64,000 nt of DNA from Magicicada septendecula. Lineage: Eukaryota; Arthropoda; Insecta; Hemiptera; Cicadidae. Made by a program: the position numbers and the translations under genes. The notes beneath the pieces are model-generated. The model saw nothing but the letters and a program-made list of their open reading frames with translations, ran no database searches and had not been told where the DNA came from. Below, one piece after another: positions 24,037 through 35,750 of the stretch. How positions within the stretch are numbered: the stretch's first letter is position 1; the number at the start of each line of letters is the position of its first letter. Location: the NCBI GenBank assembly GCA_034769895.1, contig CM068371.1:406827969-406891968 (forward strand). The letters run 5' to 3'.

Positions 24037-24622
24037 CTGGAACGTTTTCACCAAATAGTCCAGATGCGGTTTTACGAACGTCGCGTGCCGAGAGTTCGTC
24101 GATTTCACTTCCCGGTCACATTTTGTATTATTACACCTTACCGAATGGTAAGGTGTCACTGTTGTAATAAACCACTTTTAGTGGTTAAAAGTTAAAATCC
24201 ACTAAGCGTGAACGATCTGCCGTTCGTGAGCGGTAGGCCGGCCGGCTGCGATCACTGTTGCTGATGAAATGACATCGAGTCTTTGTTACACATTTCCGAG
24301 GTGGGGTGAATCTACGTCACTGCCTCATTGTTCAGTTGTTGACAGCATCATGTTGTTGACAAAAACAAATTCCTGGCCGCTCACGTCATCAGGGCTCGTC
24401 TCTTTTATCGCATTAAATGACATACTGTTTTTTGTGATGCTTCACGTTTTTTGCTCTGAATCGGTCAGAATCCTGGCAAATATTATATAGTCCACTCACG
24501 ATATATTCATAAAGGTTATTTAATGTTTGTCTAATTTTGACCAAATGAAGTAATACAATATTTCTGGTTTTTTATACCATATTTAGGGTAATTACAAATT
24601 GTACCATAATTGTACCATTACA
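23528..24622 (-). repeat. family B LTR, copy 3
   Basis: It is 1095 bp, with the same ends as copies 1 and 2 and an AT microsatellite about 8 bp longer than copy 2. It serves at once as the 3' end of one unit and the 5' end of the next, which is the signature of LTR-mediated tandem duplication. Confidence 0.92.
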
Positions 24623-26740
24623 AAACCCCCTCAATGAAATATTGTGTGTCGAAGCACAAAAACTTTCATTGACCCTTTCATACGTCCTAAAGGGATTAGC
24701 CAGGATAGGTCGCCACAACCCCCTTACAATTTTATATAAAAGAAAATAACAACTCACCCTTGGTCTGATGATGATGACCGTACCTACATGACCTTACTGG
24801 ACTTCTCTTTCGAGATCCCAACACCATAAGGCCACTTAGGCTCGTAACGCCCCTGCTCTGACGCGCTGGCCAGCTCAGGACCGCTGTCATATCACCAAAC
24901 ACTGAAACAATAAATGATAAATATTAAAATAGTGGCTTGGTAAATTACTCTACCCTTAACTGATCTGGTTCCCCTTAGCTAGGTGCTGGTTTGTGCTAAT
25001 AAGCACTGGGTTTGCTTGATATAGTAATAATACTAAGATATAGTTATAAAAATTATCCTACTAAAAACGTAACTCCCAAGAATTATAAAGAATTTCCTTT
25101 CGCAATATTGACAACCCTGAATTTATAAATTGTTTCGATTTCTATCGATAATATTTACCTCTTTCCATTTTATAATTATAAAGTATAAAAGAAATTATAA
25201 CAGAAACATATTGATATGTTTGATATAAATAAAAGAATTAAAGTATATTTGAAAATATGAAAATTCCACTATAAATCTCCCAAACATGGAGAAAAACAAA
25301 TTATAGAAAAACAAAATAATAATAATAATTATTATTATTATTAACAGGTAAAATTATGGCATTAACAGCGCCAAGTATATTTATCCCTTTTACACATTAT
25401 TTCCATACATTATGTTAAAAATTTTATAACTAAATACATAATACATTTTACATAATAATACACATTGGTACATTCAATACATTGAAATAATTTATTCATT
25501 TTTAATCTTGATTAAGATTTACATTACGATTTGCATATTCTATTTATTTAAAGTTGCATTTAAGTTAAAAAATTACAATTTCAGTTAATTAATTATTTAG
25601 ACATCAATTATAATAATATTATTGTTAATATTTATTTCATATTACATATTATTATTTCATTATTCATTTCTTACTTCCTCTCTATTCTGAACTTTCTATC
25701 TACCTAACTACCTAACCTTTCACCTTCTAATCATTGTTTAGTCTGGGTGACTCCTATATTCACTATGCTTATTATAATGTTACTCACCTTCTTCTAACTG
25801 ACAACCAAATTTACCTATCATGACACCAATATCTCAATTATAAACACTTTTACTAATTTCATTTAAATCCTATAGCACCGCTCGTCTTTGCACCGAGATG
25901 GGTGTTCCCTAACTGGCTATATACATCCATAATTTTTTGCCCTTCCAAAAAATTTCGGCAAACACTCCCTTAAACTACGCTAATACCTGCCACAACCCTA
26001 TAAGTTGGCTACTCCTTATCACCTCACCCCCACTACAAAATATCATTAACAACAAATATATGTTTAACCTTTACTTAAACACCTTTACTAATAATCACTA
26101 ACTACTGTGTCCCTAAATATCTAATAATTCTCTTTGTATTACTTCAAAATTCTTCACTATCTAACTCCATTTACATTAATTAAATAACTCACCTGCATTT
26201 TATCTATACCCAAAGCTCTATCCCTGTTTACATTCTACCTTGCTGTAATCATTGACAATTGTCTTACAAAATTCATCTCTCACCTACTCATAAGAATACC
26301 TCTCAAAAATTCAAATATATATTCTTATTTAAATATTATCATTTATTCTTATTCATGATGAATTACCTTCATTGCGTAATAATTAATAATTTACTTCATA
26401 GAAAACTTCTGTTAGAAATTAGTACAACTTTCTTTTGTACTATTTTAATTAAGTAATAAAGAATAATTATTCATTATCATGATTCAACTATTAAAAAATT
26501 TTACTTATTTAATTAAACAAACATGTTAATTATTAAAGTACATCATAACTAGGGTACCCAAAATATACCTATAATACCACATCAAAATACACAAATACAT
26601 GGATATATAAATACATATAAAACAATGAAAAATATACACTCCAACTCATTATTTTGTTATTTATCAAACTCAGTCCATAGCAGTCCAATTCAATACCACT
26701 TATCACATATATTAAATGTTCATTACACAATTGAAACAGT
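24623..26740 (-). other. family B interior, copy 3, 3' noncoding part
   Basis: It contains a hairpin (24632-24671), an exon-like block (about 24758-24901) and an AT-rich noncoding stretch. It resembles copies 1 and 2 but carries its own substitutions and small indels from about 25780 rightwards. Confidence 0.75.
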
Positions 26741-28003
26741 CTATCCACCATCGTTGAATAACATTCTTATCTTAGGTCTATTTAATTTATTTTTTAATGA
26801 AACAATCTTATGATTAGAAATATTATATTCATTTTCATTTATAAAACTGTTATCAAACAAATATTTCAAGTCACGATCGAGTAGGGTTCCGTTTATCTCA
26901 GTACTATCATATGTCATTAATTGGTTATTTATTTTATAATTATCCTCATAATTTTCTACCACAGGTAAGTACTTAATACCCTTATCATCATTATTTATTG
27001 TTATCTCAATTTCATTGTTATTATAAGGTAAGTATTTATTATTTTCATCCACCTTATCTAAGCCTAACCTTTCTTCCAATTGTCTGTATTTTCTATTTAC
27101 TTTAAAAAATTTTATTACTTTCTTTTTCTCACAATATCTCTCTATACTTTCTCTCTTAATACATTTCTCTCCATAACACCAAATTACACTCTCTCTCTCT
27201 CTCTCTCTCTCTCCAAATATGCAGGGGCCCCTAACATAAAATTATTGCACCACTTATTAGGTACACAAAAACACCAAGAAACTTTATTTGTAGACCTATC
27301 GTCTCCCAAATATAAATTGAAGGAACTCTTATCCTTATAAAAAATACGTGAAGACTTTTCTTCACCCCCTAACACAACATCAAAAGAAAATTCTACCCCC
27401 TGCACTCCTTGTACAAAAATACTTTCTCCAATCTCTCTTTCTGACTCAATACACTCAAACACTTCATTATCATTCATAATACTTTCATTATCATTTTCTA
27501 ACACCGCATTCTTACTACTTGTAACATTCTTACTATCTGTAAATTCATTATTTGAGTTATCACTCTTAATTACGTTATTATTCAGCACTTCGTTTTTCTG
27601 GGTACTATTTACCTTATGGGTTTCTAATAGACTTAAACTCTCGTCTAGTTTTGTGATTACCTTGTCAACCTTCTTAACCAGATTATCATGACCTATTTTG
27701 ATTTCATTTTTAAGTTCATTGAACTTGATATCAAAATTATCGAACTTGTCATTCAATTTTGTAAATTTGATATTAGAATCGCTTTTTTGCTCATCTAATT
27801 TTTTGTCTAATTTTAATAGTAATTGCATCATGGCACTACTTTCATCTGTTTCATCTTCTGGACTAGTTGACATGGATGTCGCGACCTTCTCGGTTTCTAC
27901 ATATACAACAGATACAGGTGTATCTGCTTCGTCAATTTGACTAATTGGAGTTGGCTGAACATCCATTTCACTAGTTAAATTTACCTCAGCGGTACTGGTT
28001 ATT
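26741..28003 (-). pseudogene. gag-like ORF, family B copy 3, frameshifted
   Basis: This copy keeps the N-terminal part missing from copies 1 and 2: SEMDVQPTPISQIDEADTPV, then LLKLDKKLDEQKSDSNIKFT and a heptad-rich coiled coil (FTKLNDKFDNFDIKFNELKN). The frame 27184-28003 runs into a (CT)n-coded Glu-Arg tract and stops; the C-terminal half is in another frame at 26741-27079, ending MLFNDGG. The upstream Met at 28029 lies in inverted LTR sequence and is not the natural start. Confidence 0.8.
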
Positions 28004-28011
28004 TGATTTGT

Positions 28012-28098
28012 CAAAGAAATGACCAACACAAAATTTGCAAAGTAAATTCAAGTCTGTAAAATTTTAATGTTCAATATGAGCTCATAAAAGGAATTGTA
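28012..28098 (+). repeat. 88-bp LTR scrap at inverted junction
   Basis: AAGAAATGACCAACACAAAA through CATAAAAGGAATTGTA matches the reverse complement of 15398-15465 in LTR copy 1 and adjoining bases, and matches 32198-32284 directly. It sits exactly between the two head-to-head gag-like genes, so it marks the breakpoint of the inversion or of a nested insertion. Confidence 0.8.
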
Positions 28099-28137
28099 AT
28101 AGAAACCAGTACCGCTGAGGTAAATTTAACTAGTGAA

Positions 28138-29346
28138 ATGGATGTTCAGCCAACTCCAATTAGTCAAATTGACGAAGCAGATACACCTGTATCTGTTGTA
28201 TATGTAGAAACCGAGAAGGTCGCGACATCCATGTCAACTAGTCCAGAAGATGAAACAGATGAAAGTAGTGCCATGATGCAATTACTATTAAAATTAGACA
28301 AAAAATTAGATGAGCAAAAAAGCGATTCTAATATCAAATTTACAAAATTGAATGACAAGTTCGATAATTTTGATATCAAGTTCAATGAACTTAAAAATGA
28401 AATCAAAATAGGTCATGATAATCTGGTTAAGAAGGTTGACAAGGTAATCACAAAACTAGACGAGAGTTTAAGTCTATTAGAAACCCAGAAGGTAAATAGT
28501 ACCCAGAAAAACGAAGTACTGAATAATAACGTAAACAACAGTGATAACTCAAATAATGAATTTACAGATAGTAAGAATATTACAAGTAGTAAGAATATAA
28601 TGTTAGAAAATGATAATGAAAGTATTAGGAATGATAATGAAGTGTTTGAATGTATTGAGTCAGAAAGAGAGCTTGGAGAAAGTATTTTTGTACAAGGAGT
28701 GCAGGGGGTAGAATTTTCTTTTGATGTTGTGTTAGGGGGTGAAGAAAAGTCTTCACGTATTTTTTATAAGGATAAGAGTTCCTTCGATTTATATTTGGGA
28801 GACGATAGGTCTACAAATAAAGTTTCTTTGTGTTTTTGTGTACCTAATAAGAGGTGCAATAATTTTATGTTAGGGACCCCTGCATATTTGGAGAGAGAAA
28901 GTGTAATTTGGTGTTATGGAGAGAAATGTATTAAGAAAGAAAGTATAGAGAGATATTGTGAGAAAAAGAAAGTAATAAAATTTTTTAAAGTAAATAGAAA
29001 GTACAAAGATTTGTTAGAAAGGTTAGGCTTAGACAAGGTATATGAAAATAATGAATACTTACCTTATAGTAACAATGAAATTGAAATAACAATAAATGAG
29101 AATAAGGGTATTAAGTACTTACCTGTGGTAGAAAATTATGAGGATAATTATAAAATAAATAACCAATTAATGACATATGATATTACTGAGATAAACGGAA
29201 CCCTACTCGATCGTGACTTGAAATATTTGTTTGATAACAGTTTTATAAATGAAAATGAATATAATATTGCTAATCATAAAATTTATTTATTAAGTAATAA
29301 ATTAAATAGACCTAAGATAAGAATGTTATACAATGATGGAGGATAG
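28138..29346 (+). CDS. gag-like coiled-coil protein, family B (intact frame)
   Basis: This is the longest uninterrupted copy at 402 aa. It starts MDVQPTPISQIDEADTPV; residues about 45-115 form a Lys/Asp/Leu-rich heptad region (LLKLDKKLDEQ ... KKVDKVITKLDESLSLLE), followed by an Asn-rich linker. Residues about 175-270 form a conserved block (FVQGVQGVEFSFDVVLGGEE ... CFCVPNKRCNNFMLGTPAYL ... IWCYGEKC ... VNRKY). It ends LYNDGG. There is no CCHC knuckle, protease or RT. The C-terminal half resembles the family C protein at 39585-40733 (IWYCGERD, VNRKY, final YNDGG). Open sequence continues upstream of Met28138 (TAEVNLTSE), so the natural N-terminus may have been lost at the junction. A Gag or RNA-binding role is inferred from position after the PBS in related copies. 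Confidence 0.7.
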   Translation: MDVQPTPISQIDEADTPVSVVYVETEKVATSMSTSPEDETDESSAMMQLLLKLDKKLDEQKSDSNIKFTKLNDKFDNFDIKFNELKNEIKIGHDNLVKKVDKVITKLDESLSLLETQKVNSTQKNEVLNNNVNNSDNSNNEFTDSKNITSSKNIMLENDNESIRNDNEVFECIESERELGESIFVQGVQGVEFSFDVVLGGEEKSSRIFYKDKSSFDLYLGDDRSTNKVSLCFCVPNKRCNNFMLGTPAYLERESVIWCYGEKCIKKESIERYCEKKKVIKFFKVNRKYKDLLERLGLDKVYENNEYLPYSNNEIEITINENKGIKYLPVVENYEDNYKINNQLMTYDITEINGTLLDRDLKYLFDNSFINENEYNIANHKIYLLSNKLNRPKIRMLYNDGG

Positions 29347-31311
29347 AGTGTTTCAATTGTGTAATGAACATTAAATATATATGTGAACCGTGGTATTGAA
29401 TTGGACTGCTATGGACTGAGTTTGATAAATAACAAAATAATGAGTTGGAGTGTATATTTTTCATTGTCTTAAATGTGTTTTATATCAATGTATTTATGTA
29501 TGTATTATTATTGTATTACAGGTATATTTTATGCACACCAGTATGTATTATTATGTCTTTTAATAATTAACATGTTTAATAATAATATTTTTTTTAACAA
29601 TTGAATAACAATTAAAGAGTAATCATTCTTTATTACTTAATTAAAATAGTACAAAAGAAAGTTGTACTAACAGAAGTAAATTATTAATTAATAAAAAGTT
29701 TTTAATGAAGTTCAATCATTATTTAATTTGTAATGAAAGTAATTCATCATGAATAATATTTAAGTAAGAATATATATATTTGAATTGTGAGAAGTACTAT
29801 TATGAGTAGGGGAGAGATGAATTTTATAAGACAATTGTCAATGATTACAGTAAGGTAGAATGTTTAAACAGGGATAGAGCCTGGGTATAGATAAATGCAG
29901 GTGAGTTATTTGATTAATGAAAATGGAGTTAGATAGTTAAGAATTTGGAAGTAAATAATACAAAGAGAAGTATTAGATATTTAGGGGCACAGTAGTTAGT
30001 GATTATTTGTTGAGGTGAATAAAGTAAAGGTATAAACATATATTTGTTGTTGATGATATGTTGTAGTGGGGGTGAGGTGATAAGGAGTAGCCAACTTATA
30101 GTGTTGTGGCAGGTATTAGCATAAATTTTAGGGAGTGTTTGCCGAATTTTGGAAGGGCAAAATAATATGAAAGTATATAGCCAGTTAGGGAACACCCATC
30201 ACTGTACAAAGACGAGCGGTGCCATAGGATTTAAATGAAATTAGTAATGGTGTTTATAATTGAGATATTGGTGTCATGAAAGGTAAATTTGGTGGTGAGT
30301 TAGAAGAAGGTGAGTAAGATTATAATAAATAAAAGCATAGTGAATATAGGACTAAACAATGATTAGAAGATGAAAGGTTAGGTAGTTGGGTAGGTAGAAA
30401 GTTCAGAGTATAGAGGTAGTAAGAAATGAATAATGAAATAATAATAATGTAGTATGAATATTAATAATAAATTTGAAATAAATATTAACAATTATAATAA
30501 ATAATAATTGATGTCTAAATAATTAATTAACTGAAATTGTAATTTTTTAACTTAAATACAACTTCAAATAAATTATGCAAATGTTAGTGCATATCTTATA
30601 GTGCAAATCTTAATCAAGATTATATTATATTATATTAATAAAAATGAATAAATTATTTCAATGTATTAAATGTATCAATGTGTATTATTATGTAAAATGT
30701 ATTATGTATTTATGTTATAAAATTTTAACATGCTTTTATAATATGGAAATAATGTGTATGAAGGGATAAATATAATTGGCGCTGTTAATGCCATAATTTT
30801 ACCTGTTAATAATAATAATAATAATAATAATAATGATAATAATTTTAATTTTAACATTCAATAAGGTTTATGAATAGATAATACCGTACAGATTTATTAA
30901 TTATTTTGTTTTTCTATAATTTGTTTTTCTCCATGTTTGGGAGATTTATAGTGGAATTTTCATATTTTCAAATATACTTTAATTCTTTTATTTATATCAA
31001 ACATATCAATATGTTTCTGTTATAATTTCTTTTATACTTTATAATTATATAATGGAAAGAGATAAATATTATCGATAGAAATCGAAACAATTTATAAATT
31101 CAGGATTGTCCATATTGCGAAAGGAAATTCTTTATAATTCTTGGGAGATACGTTTTTAGTAGTATAATTTTAGAACTAAATTTTAATCATATATCAAGCA
31201 AACCCAGTGCTTATTACCACAAACCAGCACCTAGCTAAGGTGAACCAGATCAGTTAAGGGTAGAGTAATTTACCAAGCCACTATTTTAAGATTTATCATT
31301 TATTGTTTCAG
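29347..31311 (+). other. family B inverted copy, 3' noncoding part
   Basis: This is the reverse-orientation counterpart of 24902-26740. It is diverged by substitutions and indels, including an ATA/AAT microsatellite at about 30808-30840. There is no ORF worth calling. Confidence 0.75.
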
Positions 31312-31455
31312 TGTTTGGTGATATGACAGCGGTCCTGAGCTGGCCAGCGCGTCAGAGCAGGGGCGTTAAGAGCCTAAGTGGCCTTATGGTGTTGGGATCT
31401 CGAAGGAGAAGTCCAGTAAGGTCATGCAGGTACGGTCATCATCATCAGACCAAGG
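31312..31455 (+). other. exon-like conserved block, family B inverted copy
   Basis: It is flanked by TATTGTTTCAG and GTGAGTTG. One frame is open through the whole block (TAVLSWPARQSRG, then VLGSRRRSPVRS). It is the plus-strand copy of the 16236 block and keeps both splice-like edges. Confidence 0.55.
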
Positions 31456-31541
31456 GTGAGTTGTTATTTTCTTTTATATAAAATTGTAAGGGGGTTGTGG
31501 CGACTTATCCTGGCTGATCCCTTTAGGACGTATGAAAGGGT

Positions 31542-31590
31542 CAATGAAAGTTTTTGTGCTTTGACACACAATCTTTCATTGAGGGGGTTT
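31542..31590 (+). promoter_or_regulatory. hairpin plus PPT, family B inverted copy
   Basis: A 40-nt inverted repeat (31542-31581) with a TTTG-type apex leads into GAGGGGGTTT, after which the LTR starts TGTAATGGTAC at 31591. Confidence 0.8.
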
Positions 31591-32529
31591 TGTAATGGTA
31601 CAATTATGGTACAATTTGTAATTACCCTAAATATGGTATAAAAAACAATAAATATTGTATTTTTTAGTTTGGTCAAAATTAAACAAACATTTAATAACCT
31701 GTATGAATATATCGTGAGTGGCCTATATAATATTTGCCAGGATTTTGACCGATTCATAGCAAAAAACGTGAAGTATCAAAAAAACAGTATGTCATTTAAT
31801 ACGATAAAAGAGACGAGCCCTGATGACGTGAGCGGCCAGGAATTATTGTCAACAACATGATGCTGTCAACAACTGAACAATGAGGCGGTGACATAGATTC
31901 ACCCCACCTCGGAAATGTGTAACAATGACTCGATGTCATTTCATCAGAAACAGTGATCGTAGCCGGCCGGCAGATCGTTCACGCAAAGTGAATTTTAACT
32001 TTTGAACCACTAGAAGTGGTTAATTAACTATTTAAATAACTACAGTGTACTCCAAGATGTGACCGGTAACAATCGCCGAACTCGCGGTACGCGAAGTTCG
32101 CAAAACAACAGACGACTATTTGGTGAGAACGTTCCAGCAACATATATATATATATATATATTTTTTTTATTTTCAAATCAAACCTATTTTCAATCAAAGA
32201 AATGACCAACACAAAATTTGCAAAGTAAATTCAAGTCTGTAAAATTTTAATGTTCAAAATGAGCTCATAAAAGGAATTGTACCAGAGAGAGAGAGAGAGA
32301 GAGAGTGAGAGGGCGAGTGGGTAATTTCTAAGTGCTGGGTTGTGTGACAAAGATATTATTCATATATTATTATTATTCCTATTCATATGATACTATATAA
32401 TCTATAATACATGTCATGATTTTGGATGGTAAAATTATTTTTAAAACGCCCATGGCGTAATATGTGGGTTCTAATCGTTTTTTTTTCAATATGTATTAAT
32501 ATTCAAGTTACATACTAATAAAAGTAATT
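31591..32529 (+). repeat. family B LTR, copy 4, truncated
   Basis: It starts TGTAATGGTACAATTATGG and runs collinear with the reverse complement of copy 1 down to ACTAATAAAAGTAATT, where homology stops about 120 bp short of the LTR end. The hairpin cluster near 31960-32060 is partly rearranged compared with the other copies. Confidence 0.85.
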
Positions 32530-32537
32530 AGTATCCT

Positions 32538-33162
32538 TAGGTTTCATTTGACAATAAAATATATATATATACGTTGCTGGAACGTTCTCACCAAATAGTC
32601 CAGATGCGGTTTTACGAACGTCGCGTGCCGCGAGTTCGTCGATTTCACTTCCCGTTCACATTTTGTATTATTACACCTTACCGAATGGTAAGGTGTCACT
32701 GTTGTAATAAACCACTTTTAGTGGTTAAAAGTTAAAATCCACTATCTGTGAACAATTTGCCGTTCGTGAACGGTAGGCCGGCCGGCTGCGATCACTGTTG
32801 CTGATGAAATGACACAGAGTCTTTGTTACATATTTCCGAGGTGGGGTGAATCTACGTCACTGCCTCATTGTTCAGTTGTTGACAATATTATGTTGTTTAC
32901 AAAAACAAATTCTTGGCCGCTCACGTCATCAGGGCTCGTCTCTTTTATCGCATTAAATGACATACTGTTTTTTGTGATGCTTCACGTTTTTTGCTATGAA
33001 TCGGTCAAAATCCTGGCAAATATTATATAGTCCACTCACGATATATTCATAAAGGTTATTTAATGTTTGTCTAATTTTGACCAAATGAAGTAATACAATA
33101 TTTCTGGTTTTTTATACCATATTTAGGGTAATTACAAATTGTACCATAATTGTACCATTACA
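32538..33162 (-). repeat. family B LTR, copy 5, truncated
   Basis: Collinear with 15474-16100 of LTR copy 1, from AGGTTTCATTTGACAATAAA to TGTACCATTACA. The outer right end is intact and abuts non-family DNA (ATGAAATT). The left part is missing and joined tail to tail with LTR copy 4. The hairpin cluster is kept at about 32672-32785. Confidence 0.85.
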
Positions 33163-34167
33163 ATGAAATTATGTTTTCCTACCCTTGTATGACAAATACA
33201 CAAATTTTTATCCTTTCTTGTACATTACGACATTTATCTCAAACACAAAATTAGATGCATAAAATTGACAAAAAAACAATTCTTATAAGACTATAACAAA
33301 ATGATCTGTATGATTACTCAACCAGTACTTTTCTTTTGTTATTTCATTCACTCTTACTCTTTTACAATTGTATATTTAAACCCCTTAAAATTGAGATCTC
33401 GTTAATGAATTACTAAGTTCTGTGCACGGATTTTCATACTGTTGATAGTTTTAAGTTAACAAGTTTGTTATATTGGTACTCATCCTTAATAGACTTCGTC
33501 CCATGGTGTGGTCCAGGCCCCATTGATCCCTACACTCCGATAATAAACGGCAAATGTCTGAATACTTTTATGCTCGTCACTTGTTGTCGTGGTGAGGTAT
33601 TTTATAACTGTTTTGTCACATTTAACTCATTAATGGTGTCGGCCGATGTGACTTGCTCGCACACTAGTTTGATTTTTATGACCGCGCGGTCTGACAAATA
33701 CGAGTTGACTGCTCGCACACTTTACTAGATAGGCCAATTTTAATGTTTTCGGCCCATCTTACACGCCCGAGACCACCATTGACTTGCGCCCGCTCTGTTG
33801 GAAGACGGCTATTCAGCTCTACTGTTAGTCAACGACTACCTAGGTGTTAGGCGTTGGCCCAGCTGCGCTCCAATGTCTGTATGGTTAATTTCGCCTTCTC
33901 TGATTGGCTGGAAGGTCCAGACGCTCAGCCCAGGAATCCTTAAATTTTTTCTGCCTGTTGAAACTGGCGTGTTCTGTGATTCACGGTCAACACAAGCTGT
34001 AGGCGGTTGCGTAACACGTCTAGCCGGATTGACGCTAGACATAAACAGTCTGATGTTTCATAATAAACTTACATGTCCCTTGGTTAAACCGAGGTTCCCC
34101 AAAGGTTGTACAATATTTGGATTGACATTTATTAAAAATTATTATCACCCCATTCTGTCCTGTCACA
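33163..34167 (-). repeat. family D LTR (probable; left end unknown)
   Basis: The right end ...CTGTCCTGTCACA lies directly before ATACCCCCTC, the minus-strand PPT, so minus-strand TGTGACAGG is the LTR start. The left boundary cannot be fixed because no partner LTR exists; family B LTR copy 5 abuts at 33162. A plus-strand open frame at 33798-34277 crosses the LTR-PPT junction antisense and is not supported as a gene. Confidence 0.5.
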
Positions 34168-34176
34168 ATACCCCCT

Positions 34177-34216
34177 CAATGAGAGGTTTTATGCCAAAGC
34201 ATAAAAACTCTCATTG
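34177..34216 (-). promoter_or_regulatory. PPT-adjacent hairpin, family D
   Basis: On the minus strand the 40-nt repeat has an 18-bp stem with a single mismatch: CAATGAGAG at the base, ATGC-TTTG-GCAT at the apex. It is followed by GAGGGGGTAT and the LTR. Confidence 0.85.
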
Positions 34217-34293
34217 CCTAAAGCCTAAGAGGATCAGCGAGGATATAGCACCACAACCCCCCTTAAATCCTTACTAAAATCATGGGTACTTAC

Positions 34294-34403
34294 CCCCCTA
34301 GTCTGGTGGCTGTGGCCGCACCTATCCGACCTTACTGGACTTCTCGGCTCGAGATCCCAATACCGAAAATCAGACAGGCACGTCACCACAGTATCACCTG
34401 ACT
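34294..34403 (-). other. exon-like conserved block, family D (short form)
   Basis: On the minus strand AAAGTTTCAG precedes it and GTAAGTACCC follows. It keeps the GAAGTCCAGTAAGGTC core but lacks the GAGCTGGCC segment present in A, B and C (110 nt instead of 144-147). One frame stays open (SPVRSDRCGHSHQTRG). Confidence 0.5.
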
Positions 34404-35697
34404 CTGAAACTTTCAATTAAAATATCAACAACTGGCGTTTCACTATCCCATATCCCCAATCGATTTGTTTCCTCTTAATTGTACTGGTTCGTCATTAACA
34501 AAGTATTGGTTGACTGTTTTCAAAGTACTAGTTGCTTATTTATTTTGGTAATATACAAATATCTCCATGCTACATTCATACGCAATTACCTAATAATCAA
34601 TTCAGCCCTTTATGGTTTGTTCTTAAACGGAATACAGCATAATAAATATTCCCATTGTTACACTAAAACAAATATTCCCCTTTGAATGTCCCTAATTACC
34701 TCAACTTAATTTAATTACATTAATTACCAAGATTTAAACATTTTACCTTGATTTCAAATAAACCTGTAGCTTGACTATAGAAAATACAAGGTCTACATAG
34801 CAATATAAACTTACTGTCCTTACATCTAATACATAAAAATCCCATACAAATTATATACTGGTACTTTGTTCCCCTAGCAAAACATTATTCCCCACCAAAA
34901 TTACAAATTAATTACATAAATACAAGTAAATAATAATAACCTTACTACCGAATATATGTTGCATACACGACCCTACCTTGTTACCCCTTACAATGGCAAA
35001 ATTCCATCTTCTATGCAAAAATTTTTATATACCCCCCCAACCCCCCTTTTACCTTACCCCTGATACCCTGTTACCTTTGTGCAAATTACCTCACAACCCT
35101 CGCCGGTTTTGGTATTAACACGGTTGCATAAACATTTCATTTTATGCCCTGGCAGTAACATGGCCAGCACCCTTTCACACACACTATTACCCCCCGTGGA
35201 CTGTATCGCCCAGTTGCCTCCACAAGGACTGAGGCAGAAGGGGATACAATTTTTTTCTTTTATTTCACCCCGTCCTCGCTTCGGCGTTACAATAAAATTC
35301 GGTATAACTGGTCTATTTAGTACCAGTAATCCTACTTCAGTAATTATTAATGAGCCCTTGGGCGGTCTATCACCTCTTTCGGTGCCTAGCCTTGGATATA
35401 AAAAAATTCTTAAGTAGATTCCCCTAATCTACCCCCCAATTAACATTCACAATACACCAGGTTGACAAAAACAAACCATGATCCGGTTACCACAATTTTA
35501 TTCATGGCTGGCTATAAATTAACTACTCCATGGTCACGGTTTGGTGAGGCCGTGGCCGCATTTAAACGGGGAATCTACAATTAAACATACAACAGGCTTA
35601 TTATCCTTCCCTGTTTACATCATCAGTTGAATACACATCTTGTTTTACAAACACTAACTCAGCATAAACATTCCTAACTATATCAACACAAACATGT

Positions 35698-35750
35698 AAC
35701 GATACCGGGGGACCCAAGTTCGATTCCCGGTACCGAATCACAATTATATA
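35698..35750 (+). repeat. tRNA-like/SINE fragment
   Basis: CCCAAGTTCGATTCCCGG resembles a tRNA T-arm and Pol III B box (GTTCGANTCC) and is nested in a wider TACCGGG...CCCGGTA inverted repeat. There is no A box, anticodon arm or full cloverleaf, so it is not a tRNA gene. It could be the remains of a SINE head. Confidence 0.3.

Larger units (their letters stand above)
14160..33162. mobile_element. rearranged nest of non-autonomous LTR elements (family B)
   Basis: On the minus strand the order is: a truncated related element (14.16-15.0 kb); LTR 15013-16100; interior 16101-19270; LTR 19271-20357; interior 20358-23527; LTR 23528-24622; and interior 24623-28003. An 88-bp LTR scrap in the other orientation (28012-28098) joins to a plus-strand interior (28104-31590) and a truncated LTR (31591-32529). 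That LTR abuts a truncated minus-strand LTR (32538-33162). None of the copies has pol. The first two interiors are each exactly 3170 bp and almost identical, pointing to recent tandem duplication through the LTRs, or to an assembly effect. Confidence 0.85.
34168..35695 (-). mobile_element. family D LTR element, partial 3' interior
   Basis: On the minus strand it shows the shared 3' architecture: a hairpin (34177-34216) and PPT, an exon-like block (34294-34403), a block of about 115 nt at 35172-35290 with CTCAGTCCTTGTGG and TAATAGTGTGTGTG, and a GGCCACGGCCTCACC block near 35550. No gag or pol is seen, and sequence with other character begins at about 35696. It is a truncated member of the same group as A and C. 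Confidence 0.7.

Noticed and set aside
14160-33162. Endogenous virus or viral genes in the nest
   Set aside because: All coding pieces are copies of one gag-like LTR-element protein; no polymerase, capsid or envelope of a virus is visible.
33798-34277. 159-aa forward open frame
   Set aside because: It runs antisense across the family D LTR, PPT and hairpin, which explain the sequence; no recognisable domain.
35079-35417. 112-aa forward open frame
   Set aside because: It is antisense to the conserved 3' block of family D, and the matching region of family C is not open.
35702-35745. tRNA gene
   Set aside because: Only a T-arm/B-box-like piece is present; there is no A box, D arm or anticodon arm.
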